Assembly: GCA_030640985.1 (NCBI GenBank)
Contig: DAOWII010000118.1
Span: forward strand, 1 to 33,157
Origin: Chromatiales bacterium
GTDB lineage: Bacteria > Pseudomonadota > Gammaproteobacteria > Thiohalomonadales > Thiohalomonadaceae
Length of the DNA stretch: 33,157 nucleotides
Direction: 5' to 3'
The translations under genes and the position numbers were made by a program. A model generated the notes under the pieces. It saw only the letters and a list, made by a program, of their open reading frames with translations, made no database searches and was not told the DNA's origin. Position 1 is the stretch's first letter, and each line of letters opens with the position of its first letter. Below are positions 1 through 10,110 of the stretch, piece by piece.

Positions 1-96
1 AGCATTCGCCTGAGAGCTAGACCGATACAACAGCTCATAGGCAATAACATTTTGCGATCGATTAAAGATTGGTTGTCTGGCGACGAAAACATCCAT
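1..96 (-). CDS. N-terminal fragment of an EAL/HDOD-type (YuxH/CdgJ-like) signalling protein, truncated by the window edge
   Basis: Reverse complement of 1-96 reads MDVFVARQPIFNRSQNVIAYELLYRSSSQANA, open to the window edge. The 'ARQPIF(D/N)R...YELL(F/Y)R' pattern is typical of the start of EAL+HDOD proteins. Absent from the ORF track because it is truncated. Confidence 0.8.
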   Translation of the reverse strand, partial: MDVFVARQPIFNRSQNVIAYELLYRSSSQANA

Positions 97-371
97 ATCT
101 ATTCCCAACAGTTAGGAGTGAAAACAGGTTCATCGTAAGTTGCCATCCATATAGCAGCCTCACTTCAATGAGATATAGTGCTCATCGTGAAACTTATCAA
201 CCTCTTGGAGCAATTCAATTGCTATACCAGCGTATCAGCACTACCAACAAGCATTGTAATGACTGCAACATAAACAAGAAAATATTGTTCAAGATCAGTA
301 TATGGCAATTAGTTTATTACAGATGCCGGTTTAATTGGATGAATATAACAAATTTAGATATTATTCATCTG

Positions 372-830
372 TTAAATATTAACGTATCCTGAAAGCACTG
401 ATTTACCTTCACCAGTAATACAAAGACGTAACAACTCATACATCAGCTGATTAATTTGCTTTTTTTCATCTTTCTGATACCGTCCCGTGGATCTCACCAT
501 ATAAGGTGGAGGTATATTAACTAAGCCCTGGTACGCAATCACCTCCGCCACAGAAGCATCGTGATAGGCTCTTACTCTCATAGATAGATCTGGTAATAAA
601 TGTCCATTTTTACCTATACATTTTGAAAGTTCCAATGTTGTGGTATAGCGCGTATATTCGATAACTTTGATATCCAGTCTGTTATTATCCCTGAATGTCA
701 TCCCTCCCATTTCTGGGCCAGGCTCTATGGATGATAGCAACCGCATCAAAAGTCGATAGTTTCTCTCATGGATCCTCGTGCTACCATCAATTACAGTAGT
801 ATTTTTCAGACATTTCATTAACATACTCAT
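372..830 (-). CDS. DUF1249 family protein (YqiB-like)
   Basis: 152 aa. Motifs ESTRYTT-like 'IEYTRYTTTLEL', 'MRVRAYHDASVAEV' and 'RYQKDEKKQINQLMYELLRLC' resemble E. coli YqiB. Confidence 0.8.
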   Translation of the reverse strand: MSMLMKCLKNTTVIDGSTRIHERNYRLLMRLLSSIEPGPEMGGMTFRDNNRLDIKVIEYTRYTTTLELSKCIGKNGHLLPDLSMRVRAYHDASVAEVIAYQGLVNIPPPYMVRSTGRYQKDEKKQINQLMYELLRLCITGEGKSVLSGYVNI

Positions 831-970
831 AAGCTTAAATATAACCTAAAACCAAACTATTATCTCAACAGAAGAATACACCTGCTACCAAAGTCACCTT
901 GGCGATTAACATGGCGTCAGTTTAGAAAAGATAGAATGAAAAAATGATGGTGAATAAATAAAGAGTGACT

Positions 971-1660
971 CTAGAGCCATTCCTGAAGACGGGCACGCAA
1001 ACGCAAGTGAGTATGACTAAGGATTTGACTGACCCGGGATTCACTTACCCCCAAAATCTGACCAATTTCCTTTAAATTCATTCCCTTGTCATAATAAAGG
1101 GCCATGAGCATTCGTTCCCGCTCAGGTAATCTGGAGACGGCTTCTGCAAGATGTTCCTGAAACTCATCTCCCAGCAAGTCGTCCAGTAGTTTGTCATTAT
1201 AACTAGCTTCTGCATCAATCCCGGTTTCTTCAATACTAAGCAAGCGACAACTGTTGGTGTCTTGTAGTATTTGGTAATACTCATCCAACGATATCCCCAT
1301 GACAGCGACAATTTCACGCTCTGTTGCATCGCGACCAGTCTCTGCCTCAACAGTTAGTGTTGCTGCTGTGACCTCACGGGCCTTACGATGTACAGACTTT
1401 GGTGCCCAGTCATTTCGACGAAGCTCATCAAGCATAGCCCCACGAATGCGGATAGTTGCATAAGTCTCGAAACTTGCTCCCTGCTTTTCATCATAGTGAC
1501 TAACAGCATTCAATAATCCCAACATACCTGCCTGAATCAGGTCATCGACAATCACACTTGGAGGTAACCGACCAATCATATGATAAGCAATACGCTTTAC
1601 CAGGGGGGCATGCCTGGTAATAAGGTCATCATTGAATGTACCATCATTCGTCGAATACAT
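971..1660 (-). CDS. fliA: RNA polymerase sigma factor for flagellar operons (sigma28)
   Basis: 229 aa. 'HAPLVKRIAYHMIGRLPPSVIVDDLIQAGMLGLLNAVSHYD' and C-terminal 'ERERMLMALYYDKGMNLKEIGQILGVSESRVSQILSH'. Confidence 0.97.
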   Translation of the reverse strand: MYSTNDGTFNDDLITRHAPLVKRIAYHMIGRLPPSVIVDDLIQAGMLGLLNAVSHYDEKQGASFETYATIRIRGAMLDELRRNDWAPKSVHRKAREVTAATLTVEAETGRDATEREIVAVMGISLDEYYQILQDTNSCRLLSIEETGIDAEASYNDKLLDDLLGDEFQEHLAEAVSRLPERERMLMALYYDKGMNLKEIGQILGVSESRVSQILSHTHLRLRARLQEWL

Positions 1661-1819
1661 TAGCCACCCATAAAATACTGCTGAAAACTATTATTGTTAT
1701 GTTACTCAATGTTTAAGTATGGCACACAATGCATGCTTGCCAAGGGGGAAGGATGTAGACCTGAGGATATTATTTATGCGCGTTGCAGATGATACCAGCC
1801 ACCCGTTATGGGCTCTTAA

Positions 1820-3019
1820 TTATGCGTAAAGGTCAAGAATACCTTGTGAGGGATCACTAATGAACGAATTCATCTCTTGCTCCAATATTTCGGCCTCATC
1901 CCCGGTGGGGTGTTCATGGGCACTATCCTGTTTATCATCCATCGCTTGACGGCGCCTCTCCGGTGACTCCTGAGAGACGTCAGATTGCACAAGATTCAGG
2001 CCACTATCAGCCATCATTTCACGTAACCTTGGCATGGCACTCTCAAGAGCCTCTCGGGTAACGGGGTTCTGAGAGGTGAACACCACACTGGCCTGATCAT
2101 CATTCATCATAATACGAACTTCGATAGGCCCCAGGTGGCGCGGCGTAAGCTGGATCTGAGCCTCCTGCACCCCCTGGCGACTCAACCATACCACTCGTTC
2201 ACCAAGTGCCTGGTTCCACCCGGGTTGCTGTACATGAGTAGCAAGATTCAGAACCATCGGACCGTTTGCCTGAGGGCCAGACAGGGAGGAACCCGCAGAG
2301 GGAAGCACCGGTAGAGGTGATTCTTTGCTTGTTGCCATTGCGCCTGGTAGCAGATCACGGAATACATTGTCAGCTTTTGCCGACGCCAATAGCCTGTTTC
2401 GCATCTCAGTTGTATTGTTGATTACTCCGGTAAGTTCCTGACGAGGTAACATCATGGGCAGCCCATCCTGCCCTCCTTTCTGTCCCCCTTGCGATTCAAT
2501 AGCGGGACGAATCCGTGGCAAGCTCTCCATCACAACCGGGGAGTCATCGGGCAAGGTAGCTAGAGAAGCCCCCACCATCTGAGCCTTTGCCTCAACGACA
2601 GGCTTTCCAGTGCTCGTTTTACTGATGTTGATACCCACGACTGCAGGTGATCCGGAAATTAAAGAAGAAGGCAAACCTTTGCCTCCCACGTGACCAGAAT
2701 TTTCCTCAGCGGAAAGTTTCATATCTCGTATCACGGATGGCAGGCCCAGTATTGTGGTCCCCTCTGAAGGAGGCCCATCAGAAACCGAGGCCCGAGCATC
2801 ATTATTTTCCACAGCATCACCCTCAGTACTACTAACACCGCTATCAGTACTACTAACATCACTCACAGTGTCACTAGCATCATCCATAGTAGTGTGCTGA
2901 GCTTTCAGGGTTTCAGCGAAATCATTGCCCTTTTTCGATTGGACAGGAGGCATCTGAGAGAGGCCAGGCAGGGCAGACCCAGTTACTTTATCAAATGTGA
3001 CTGTATTCGTTGGCATCAC
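1820..3019 (-). CDS. fliK: Flagellar hook-length control protein
   Basis: 399 aa. C-terminal 'AQIQLTPRHLGPIEVRIMMNDDQASVVFTSQNPVTREALESAMPRLREMMADSGLNLVQSDVS' is the FliK C-domain; low-complexity N-terminus. Confidence 0.95.
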   Translation of the reverse strand: MMPTNTVTFDKVTGSALPGLSQMPPVQSKKGNDFAETLKAQHTTMDDASDTVSDVSSTDSGVSSTEGDAVENNDARASVSDGPPSEGTTILGLPSVIRDMKLSAEENSGHVGGKGLPSSLISGSPAVVGINISKTSTGKPVVEAKAQMVGASLATLPDDSPVVMESLPRIRPAIESQGGQKGGQDGLPMMLPRQELTGVINNTTEMRNRLLASAKADNVFRDLLPGAMATSKESPLPVLPSAGSSLSGPQANGPMVLNLATHVQQPGWNQALGERVVWLSRQGVQEAQIQLTPRHLGPIEVRIMMNDDQASVVFTSQNPVTREALESAMPRLREMMADSGLNLVQSDVSQESPERRRQAMDDKQDSAHEHPTGDEAEILEQEMNSFISDPSQGILDLYA

Positions 3020-3111
3020 TCACAAACTCCAAAATATAATGTTCATGAATAACGGAGCAATCTCTATGCCAACAACTCCTTACCAGCGGATATGGTTTAA
3101 CAGAGCGTTAA

Positions 3112-3552
3112 TCAGACCTTATGTTCAGACTTCCTCTGGGCTCGCTCATCCAGATCTTTTTGCTCTCGCCTGGATAACTCACGCTGTTCCTCCTGATGAT
3201 AGCGGTTCACCACCGTTTCAAGTACCTGAGTACGAGAATGTGCGTTAACCCATAATTCCCGCTTCTGCTCGCAGGATAGAGATGCCAGCTGTACTTGCAC
3301 CTTTTGCTGGGCAATCGCCTTGTCAACCTGGTTTAAAAAACACTGCATATCCTGAAACTGAGAGGCCGTTATACCCATACTGCCCTTATTCTGAAATTGC
3401 TTCTGGTATTCCACCCGATAGGTTTCTAGTTGCAAAAGTTGTTCCTGCTGCTGGTGTAAGTGCTGTTGCTGGCTTCCCAACTCACGTATCGCAACCTGCT
3501 CACGAGATTGGGCAAGATGTTCAATGGGCTTCATACGCACGGATTTTTTCAC
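3112..3552 (-). CDS. fliJ: Flagellar export protein FliJ
   Basis: 146 aa coiled-coil protein whose start overlaps the fliI stop by 4 bp; position between fliI and fliK. Confidence 0.9.
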   Translation of the reverse strand: MKKSVRMKPIEHLAQSREQVAIRELGSQQQHLHQQQEQLLQLETYRVEYQKQFQNKGSMGITASQFQDMQCFLNQVDKAIAQQKVQVQLASLSCEQKRELWVNAHSRTQVLETVVNRYHQEEQRELSRREQKDLDERAQRKSEHKV

Positions 3553-4943
3553 TCGATCACTTCCGTATCAATTATTTGTGGCATTTGAGTACGACTTATA
3601 AGTGTGCCCAGGTCATGCACACTGTCCTGATAATTAACAGCCTGACGCATATCCTGTTGCAAGAAACTCATAAAGTGAGGGTATGCCTGTATCGCTGTAT
3701 CAATTCGGCTATCAGTACCCTGAGTATAGGCACCCACACTGATTAAATCACGGTTCTGCGCATAAGTAGAATAAAGCCTTTTGAACTGCTGAATCTGCCC
3801 CTGATGTTCAGGCTCTGTGACTTCAGTCATCACCCGACTAATAGAAGCCTCAATATCGATAGCAGGATAGTGTCCTTCTTCGGCCAGGCGTCGCGACAAC
3901 ACCACGTGACCATCGAGAATGGCTCGTGCCGAATCAGCAACGGGATCCTGAGGGTCATCACCCTCGGTTAATACGGTATAAAAAGCCGTGATAGAGCCGC
4001 CACCTTCATCACCATTGCCAGCACGCTCCACCAACTGTGGAATTTTGGTAAATACGGATGCGGGATAACCTTTGGTGACGGGTGCCTCACCAATGGCCAG
4101 GGCGAGTTCCCGTTGGGCCTGGGCGTAACGGGTCAAGGAGTCCATCAACAACAGTACATTCTTGCCTTGATCGCGAAAATACTCTGCAATACTGGTTGCC
4201 AGTGATGCTCCATGCAAACGCATCACTGGCGTATTATCCGCTGGTGAGGCCACCACCACCGCACGGGCCATCCCTTCTGGACCCAGGATATTGTCTATAA
4301 ACTCTTTAACTTCCCGTCCACGCTCACCAATAAGCCCGACCACAATCACATCTGCAGTGGTGAATCGGGTCATCATTCCCAACAACACACTCTTACCAAC
4401 GCCACTACCCGCAAACAGGCCCATACGCTGGCCCCGTCCTACTGTAAGCAAAGCATTAATAGCCCGAATCCCGACATCCAGTGACTCACGGACAGGTTGC
4501 CTGGCCATGGGATTAATGGGGCGGCCTGTTAGCTGTACTGATATATGGCTTTCCACAGGCTGCATGCCATCCAGTGGCTGACCGGTACCGTCCAGTACGC
4601 GCCCCAGCAAATCATCACTAACAGGAATTTCGTAAACCTTGCCGGTAGGGATAACTTTTGACTCAGGACTGATACCCTGGATATCCCCCGTTGGCATTAA
4701 ATAAACCCGCTCACCGGAAAAGCCCACCACTTCGGCATCAATACACTGGCCATCAATATTTTTCACAATACAGCGAGTACCCACGCTAGCTTGCACACCA
4801 ACGGCTTCCAGAGTTAAACCCACCATTCGAGTCAAACGCCCTTCTACAATCATAGGAATAGGTTTATCAAGCCGTTGACGTCGCTCACCTAAAGCATCAC
4901 CCCACTGCCGGGATCTGTCGTTATTTGTCGGGAAGCTTGTCAT
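3549..4943 (-). CDS. fliI: Flagellum-specific ATPase
   Basis: Walker A '[15 protein letters not shown]' and '[18 protein letters not shown]'. The ORF extends to 5009, but the internal Met ([15 protein letters not shown], 4943) is preferred because it reduces overlap with fliH. Confidence 0.96.
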   Translation of the reverse strand: MTSFPTNNDRSRQWGDALGERRQRLDKPIPMIVEGRLTRMVGLTLEAVGVQASVGTRCIVKNIDGQCIDAEVVGFSGERVYLMPTGDIQGISPESKVIPTGKVYEIPVSDDLLGRVLDGTGQPLDGMQPVESHISVQLTGRPINPMARQPVRESLDVGIRAINALLTVGRGQRMGLFAGSGVGKSVLLGMMTRFTTADVIVVGLIGERGREVKEFIDNILGPEGMARAVVVASPADNTPVMRLHGASLATSIAEYFRDQGKNVLLLMDSLTRYAQAQRELALAIGEAPVTKGYPASVFTKIPQLVERAGNGDEGGGSITAFYTVLTEGDDPQDPVADSARAILDGHVVLSRRLAEEGHYPAIDIEASISRVMTEVTEPEHQGQIQQFKRLYSTYAQNRDLISVGAYTQGTDSRIDTAIQAYPHFMSFLQQDMRQAVNYQDSVHDLGTLISRTQMPQIIDTEVIE

Positions 4944-5601
4944 CACTAACGCGATCGCCTCCCAACAGTTCAGCAGCGACTGCTGACAGACGTTTTTCCA
5001 CACTCGCATCCAACGCAGAATATTCGGTTTCTACACGACAACCGCCTCGAGTTAAAACGGAGTCTTCTACAATCTGCCAGGGACCTTCCTCATTTACCGA
5101 TAATACTTCCCTGACTATTAGAGCATCTTCAGGGTGTAGTGCTATTTTAATATGCTGTGAGTTAACAGGAAGCATGGCTAATGCCTCTCGTACTACGGCA
5201 ATCACCTCTCCAGGATCAATCTTTAATTCACGACGAACTAATTGGCCGGCAATAGCAATCGAGAGCATCACCAATTCCTGCTCTACCTCTTCATCTATTG
5301 CACTAAGTGGCTCAGTCAAAGCGGTGATGATCTGACCCAAGCGTTGAATCTCAGCATGGACATCTTTCTGTCCTGCCTGTAAACCTTCTTTGCATCCCAG
5401 CTCATACCCTTCGGTGTAGGCCGTATCCTGAATTTGTTTCAGTTCATCCGCAGTGGGATAGCGTGGTACACCATCAAACTCGCTATCCTCGCCACGTAAG
5501 CCTGCGGCAGAATGGGGGCTCCTCACTTGCGGAGGCTCCCAGCGTTGATAGCCGTCATTACCCTGCTCATCCCTATCCAGGATTTTAGACAAAGTCATCA
5601 C
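4921..5601 (-). CDS. fliH: Flagellar assembly protein FliH
   Basis: 226 aa. '[17 protein letters not shown]' and '[32 protein letters not shown]'; between fliG and fliI. Confidence 0.95.
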   Translation of the reverse strand: MMTLSKILDRDEQGNDGYQRWEPPQVRSPHSAAGLRGEDSEFDGVPRYPTADELKQIQDTAYTEGYELGCKEGLQAGQKDVHAEIQRLGQIITALTEPLSAIDEEVEQELVMLSIAIAGQLVRRELKIDPGEVIAVVREALAMLPVNSQHIKIALHPEDALIVREVLSVNEEGPWQIVEDSVLTRGGCRVETEYSALDASVEKRLSAVAAELLGGDRVSDDKLPDK

Positions 5602-6598
5602 CGCCTCCCGAGGTCAGGGATAAATCACCGGCCTCGGCCATACGCCTCGCTACCGACAAGATCTCTTTTTGCGCAACCTCCACTTCACTTACACGTACAG
5701 GACCTCGTGCCTCAAGATCATCACGCAACATTTCTGCCGCACGCTTCGACATATTCTTAAGTATTTTATCTGCAACTCCTGGATCAGCACCTTTTAGCGC
5801 AAGGATAAGTGTGTCAGATGATATCTCTCGCAACAGTGACTGGATGCTACGATCATCTACATCGGCAAGATTATCAAATACAAACATAAGATCCTGAATC
5901 GCCTGCCCAAGCTCTTCATCACTATTTTTAACCTTATCAATGATTTCATTTTCCGCTGCTGCACCCATAAAATTCAATATATTGGCGGCGGCCTTCTTGC
6001 CCCCAACACTTGAGGCCTTGATATTACCGGATGTTCCTGACAATTGTTTTTCCAGAATATCATCCAGTTCTTCCAGAGCACTGGGCTGGATTCCATCCAG
6101 ACTGGCAACACGCATAACAATGTCTGAACGCATATTTTCAGGTAAAGCGGCCAGTACATCGGCAGCCTGATCACTATCCAGATATGACAAAACGATAGCA
6201 ATAATTTGTGGGTGCTCCAGTCGAATGATCTCGGCAATGGCACGGGGTTCCATCCACTTTAGTGCACCCAGACCTTTTGAGCCCCGTCCAAGCAGGATAC
6301 GATCAATAATCGCTCCGCCTTTATCTTCACCCAGCGAATTCACTAAAACATTACGCAGATACTCTTCATTACCTATACCCACAGAAGTTTGTGTACCGAC
6401 TGTATCTGTAAAATCAGTCAGAACATCATTAAGTAAATCCTGACTGACATCTCCAGCAACTGCCATTGCCTCACCCAGCTTTTGGACTTCTTTAGGAGAT
6501 AGGTGTTTTACAATCTCGGCAGCAGAATCTTCACCAAGACTCATTAAAAGAATTGCAGCCCTCTCTGCCCCCGTACGTTTGGTTTTTACTTCTGGCAT
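5585..6598 (-). CDS. fliG: Flagellar motor switch protein FliG
   Basis: 337 aa. 'GAERAAILLMSLGEDSAAEIVKHLSPKEVQKLGEAMA', 'EHPQIIAIVLSYLDSDQAADVLAALPE', 'MFVFDNLADVDDRSIQSLLREI'. Confidence 0.98.
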   Translation of the reverse strand: MPEVKTKRTGAERAAILLMSLGEDSAAEIVKHLSPKEVQKLGEAMAVAGDVSQDLLNDVLTDFTDTVGTQTSVGIGNEEYLRNVLVNSLGEDKGGAIIDRILLGRGSKGLGALKWMEPRAIAEIIRLEHPQIIAIVLSYLDSDQAADVLAALPENMRSDIVMRVASLDGIQPSALEELDDILEKQLSGTSGNIKASSVGGKKAAANILNFMGAAAENEIIDKVKNSDEELGQAIQDLMFVFDNLADVDDRSIQSLLREISSDTLILALKGADPGVADKILKNMSKRAAEMLRDDLEARGPVRVSEVEVAQKEILSVARRMAEAGDLSLTSGGGDDFV

Positions 6599-6630
6599 AG
6601 ATATTCCATCAATAGTTATGTCCGAACAAA

Positions 6631-8271
6631 TTAATCATTACCAACCCAGTTTTTTACTACCTGAGCGACAATACGTGAGTCATTTTGTACCATTTGCTGA
6701 GCCGCATCGAGTTTTTGTTGGTAAGCCTTTTCAGGAGAAGTCCATTGTTCAGCAGTACCCCCTTCTGGCAAGGCCAATTGACCTTCGGCAGAAACCATCT
6801 GATCACCCGACCCTGGCAACAGAAGAGGCTGAGGTTTCACCGTTGCCAATTGACGAAATATTGGGCGAAGGATGCCAAAGAACAAAAATAGTATCAGGGC
6901 GAGAATTCCAAGTTTTTTACCTAAATCCCAAAACCATGTTTGTTGCCAAATAGGCAGCTCAGGTAAAGGTTCAATTGCCTCGGGCGCCGAAAAAGAAGCA
7001 TTAATAATATTGATTGTATCTCCTCTTTGCGCATTATAACCAACAGCATCTTTCACTAACGAAGTAATACGTTCAATGTCCTCTGCCGTACGCGCCTCAC
7101 TCACTGTTTCACCCTCCTCATTAACAGTCATGCGGTCATCAACCACAACGGCAACAGAAAGACGTTTAACAAGGCCCGTAGCCAAACGGGTGTGGCTAAT
7201 GGTTCGGTCTAGTTCATAATTAACCGTAGATCGTTTGCTACGTCTGCTAGGCTGAGAGCTCCCCTCTGTCTGTTGACCGTTAGCGACTTCTGGAATATTT
7301 GTTTCACCAGGTGGTTGATTAGAAAGTGCTCCAGGCACTCCTCCTCCAGCAGCGCCATTACTCAACTCCTCGAATACCTGTTCACTACGCAGGGCCGGCA
7401 GATCGGGGTTATATGATTCCTGTGTTTTTTCCGTAACGGTAAAATCCATCTCTGCAGACACTTGCGCTCGCAATCCATTTATCCCAAGAATAGGGGCAAG
7501 AATATTTTCGATACGTTGAGTGTAAACATCTTCAACTTTTTGTGTATATTCAAACTGCTCCTGACTCAAACTTATATTGCTCTGTTGTGCCCTGGCGCTA
7601 AGTAAATCTCCCTTCTGATCGATAACAGTTACTCGACTGGGAACAAGATTAGGAATACTTGAAGCCACCATGTGGGTGATAGCATTAACTTGACCAATTT
7701 CGAGGATGCGGCCGGGAAACAGATTAACCAGCACCGAGGCTGTTGGTTGCTGTCGATTACGCACAAATACGGATTGTTTAGGCAGCGCTAAATGAACACG
7801 CGCACTTTCAACAGTATTGATGGTAGCAATAGAATTTGCCAGCTCACTCTCCAGAGCATAATGATAACGGGCAGACTCAAGAAATTGGCTAGTTCCGAAT
7901 TCCGGTTTTTTCCCCAACATAGCAAAACCAGAACCCACACTTTGCGGCAACCCCGCTTTAGCAAGCGACAGTCGTGCTTCATGCGTTTGTTTGGAAGGGA
8001 TTTTTATCTCACCAGTAATATCGTCCAGTTTATAACTCAAGCCTTGCTGCCTTAAAGAGTCTGTAATTGCTGCTGCATCCCTGGGATCCAGATTATTAAA
8101 GAGTACACTATAAGTTGGCTCTTTTAACCAAAGCACAGCAGCAAAGCCAATGGCAACACTTGCGGCCAAGCCTATCATCAGTGCCAATTGACGCAACATA
8201 GGCAAGTTAGAGAACCCTTCAAAGGGAGTTATGACATCATTAGCACTTGTTGTTTCCATTGTTTCAACCAA
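6631..8271 (-). CDS. fliF: Flagellar M-ring protein FliF
   Basis: 546 aa. 'YSVLFNNLDPRDAAAITDSLRQQGLSYKLDD', 'ESARVHLALPKQSVFVRNRQQPTASVLV', two predicted TM segments. Confidence 0.98.
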   Translation of the reverse strand: MVETMETTSANDVITPFEGFSNLPMLRQLALMIGLAASVAIGFAAVLWLKEPTYSVLFNNLDPRDAAAITDSLRQQGLSYKLDDITGEIKIPSKQTHEARLSLAKAGLPQSVGSGFAMLGKKPEFGTSQFLESARYHYALESELANSIATINTVESARVHLALPKQSVFVRNRQQPTASVLVNLFPGRILEIGQVNAITHMVASSIPNLVPSRVTVIDQKGDLLSARAQQSNISLSQEQFEYTQKVEDVYTQRIENILAPILGINGLRAQVSAEMDFTVTEKTQESYNPDLPALRSEQVFEELSNGAAGGGVPGALSNQPPGETNIPEVANGQQTEGSSQPSRRSKRSTVNYELDRTISHTRLATGLVKRLSVAVVVDDRMTVNEEGETVSEARTAEDIERITSLVKDAVGYNAQRGDTINIINASFSAPEAIEPLPELPIWQQTWFWDLGKKLGILALILFLFFGILRPIFRQLATVKPQPLLLPGSGDQMVSAEGQLALPEGGTAEQWTSPEKAYQQKLDAAQQMVQNDSRIVAQVVKNWVGND

Positions 8272-8349
8272 TCATTATAATTACAGTCACACAGACGGCA
8301 TTAATCGCAAAGAACGGCCGGCTGAATTATTACAACAAACTTACACAAC

Positions 8350-8667
8350 CTAAACTTGCATTCGCATAATTTCCTGATAGGCTTCCAACATTTTATTACG
8401 TACTTGAATCATACCCTGAAATGCAACACCTGCTTTGCCGCTAGCGATCATTACTTCAGATAGCTGCACATTTGAATCCCCCATCTCGAAAGCTTCCTTT
8501 ACTTTTGAAGACTGTTGCTGAAGTTCATTAACTTTATCGACAGACTGCGTAAGTAGTTTTGAAAAACTGTCAGCCTGAGCCTGCTCAACAGGCGTTGTCT
8601 CATTTTTTGCCTGAGCAGCAGCCAACCGTAATTGAGAGAGCAATTGACTAGAATCTATCGTATTCAT
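8350..8667 (-). CDS. fliE: Flagellar hook-basal body complex protein FliE
   Basis: 105 aa. 'DSNVQLSEVMIASGKAGVAFQGMIQVRNKMLEAYQEIMRMQV'. Confidence 0.96.
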   Translation of the reverse strand: MNTIDSSQLLSQLRLAAAQAKNETTPVEQAQADSFSKLLTQSVDKVNELQQQSSKVKEAFEMGDSNVQLSEVMIASGKAGVAFQGMIQVRNKMLEAYQEIMRMQV

Positions 8668-8709
8668 ATCTTTTCCTTTTTATTACATTAACCCCAGCAC
8701 AATACTGAC

Positions 8710-10053
8710 TCAGGTACCCGCCATACTTGAAGGCAACACTCCTTCATCTCTCATGCGGGCTAACTTATAACGAAGGGTTCTTGGACTAATCCCCAACTTT
8801 TCTGCGGCGGCTTTTCTACTACCAGACTTTAATGCTTCAGTAATCAACTTATATTCCTGCATTTTTAGCCCATCACCCAGACTTTCTTGTTCATCAGTAT
8901 CCACGCGAACCACCGAGGTCACCATATCTACATCCGATTCAAGACTAAGATCTTTTAGCTGGATGCAGCTGCCTGTTTTTAATATCAATGCACGCTGCAT
9001 CATATTATCCAGCTCACGCACATTGCCGGGCCAGTCATATATACACAACTCTTCCATTGCGCTCTTAGAAATCTCCGGAACCTGCTGATTTAACTTGCCA
9101 GCAGCCTGGGAGAGCGAATGTTCAATTAGAGGAGATATATCATCCCGACGATCGCGCAGTGATGGTAAATTAATAGGGAAAACGTTAAGGCGGTAATAGA
9201 GATCCTCCCTGAATCGCCCTTCGTTTATTTCCATGCGCATATCTCTATTTGTGGTTGCCAAAACTCGCACATCGAGTGAAATAAGTTTATTGCTTCCTAG
9301 GCGCTCAACTTCTCGTTCTTGCAATACACGTAATAACTTGGCCTGTAGTGAATGTTCCATTTCTGAAACCTCATCCAACAACAGAGTTCCCCCTTGAGCC
9401 TGCTCAAACTTACCTGGCGTAGATTTGTAAGCACCAGTAAAAGCACCCTTTTCATATCCAAATAATGTTGCTTCCAGCATATTGTCCGGGATGGCTGCAC
9501 AGTTAATAGCTATAAAAGGTTTATTTGAACGAACTGAATGCCTGTGTATATAGCGAGCGACCACTTCTTTTCCCGTTCCACTTTCACCACTAATCATAAC
9601 GGTCGCATCTGTTCCCGCTACACGTCTGGCCATTACCAAGACATCCTTACTCCGAATATCTTCTGCCACAGGTTCACTGTCATCATTAATATAGACGGCC
9701 GTATATTGCTGGACTTTTTCTACTAGTACAGTTGCATCAAACGGTTTAAGTAAATAATCTGCGGCACCATCACGCATAGCCTCCACTGCTTTTTGAACGC
9801 TTCCATAGGCGGTCATAAGCAATACCGGAAGTTCCGGCCGTTTACCTTTAATATAACGGAGTAGCTCATGACCACCCAGTCCTTCCATATGAACATCACT
9901 CAACACTAATGCCGGATCATGTTCATTGAGCGCAGGAATAGCATCCTTACCATCTTTGGTAACAACAGTGTTGTACCCTGCCAACTCCAGGGTGTCACTC
10001 AATGCTTCTGCTAGTGCAGCATCATCTTCAACAACTAAAATAGTTTGTCCCAT
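8710..10053 (-). CDS. fleR: Sigma54-dependent two-component response regulator FleR/FlrC
   Basis: REC domain (MGQTILVVEDDAALAEALSD), AAA+ with GAFTGA, Fis-type HTH 'GSRKAAAEKLGISPRTLRYKLARM'. The ORF extends to 10086; the Met at 10053 fits the REC start best. Confidence 0.93.
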   Translation of the reverse strand: MGQTILVVEDDAALAEALSDTLELAGYNTVVTKDGKDAIPALNEHDPALVLSDVHMEGLGGHELLRYIKGKRPELPVLLMTAYGSVQKAVEAMRDGAADYLLKPFDATVLVEKVQQYTAVYINDDSEPVAEDIRSKDVLVMARRVAGTDATVMISGESGTGKEVVARYIHRHSVRSNKPFIAINCAAIPDNMLEATLFGYEKGAFTGAYKSTPGKFEQAQGGTLLLDEVSEMEHSLQAKLLRVLQEREVERLGSNKLISLDVRVLATTNRDMRMEINEGRFREDLYYRLNVFPINLPSLRDRRDDISPLIEHSLSQAAGKLNQQVPEISKSAMEELCIYDWPGNVRELDNMMQRALILKTGSCIQLKDLSLESDVDMVTSVVRVDTDEQESLGDGLKMQEYKLITEALKSGSRKAAAEKLGISPRTLRYKLARMRDEGVLPSSMAGT

Positions 10054-10110
10054 AACGACCTCACCTATTCTGGTGCATTGCACCATACAGACTAAAATTA
10101 ATGTTCCGCA

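Noticed and set aside
69-392. 107-aa plus-strand ORF at the left edge
   Set aside because: It overlaps the start of the EAL/HDOD gene on the other strand, has no recognisable motif and no SD; probably chance.
1717-1745. TGGCACACAATGCATGCTTGC upstream of fliA
   Set aside because: No GC at the required 12-nt spacing on either strand, and the TGGCAC is on the wrong strand for fliA.
8305-8325. Possible sigma54 motif upstream of fliF (CCGGCCGTTCTTTGC)
   Set aside because: GG-GC spacing is 11, not 12, and the -24 box is poor.
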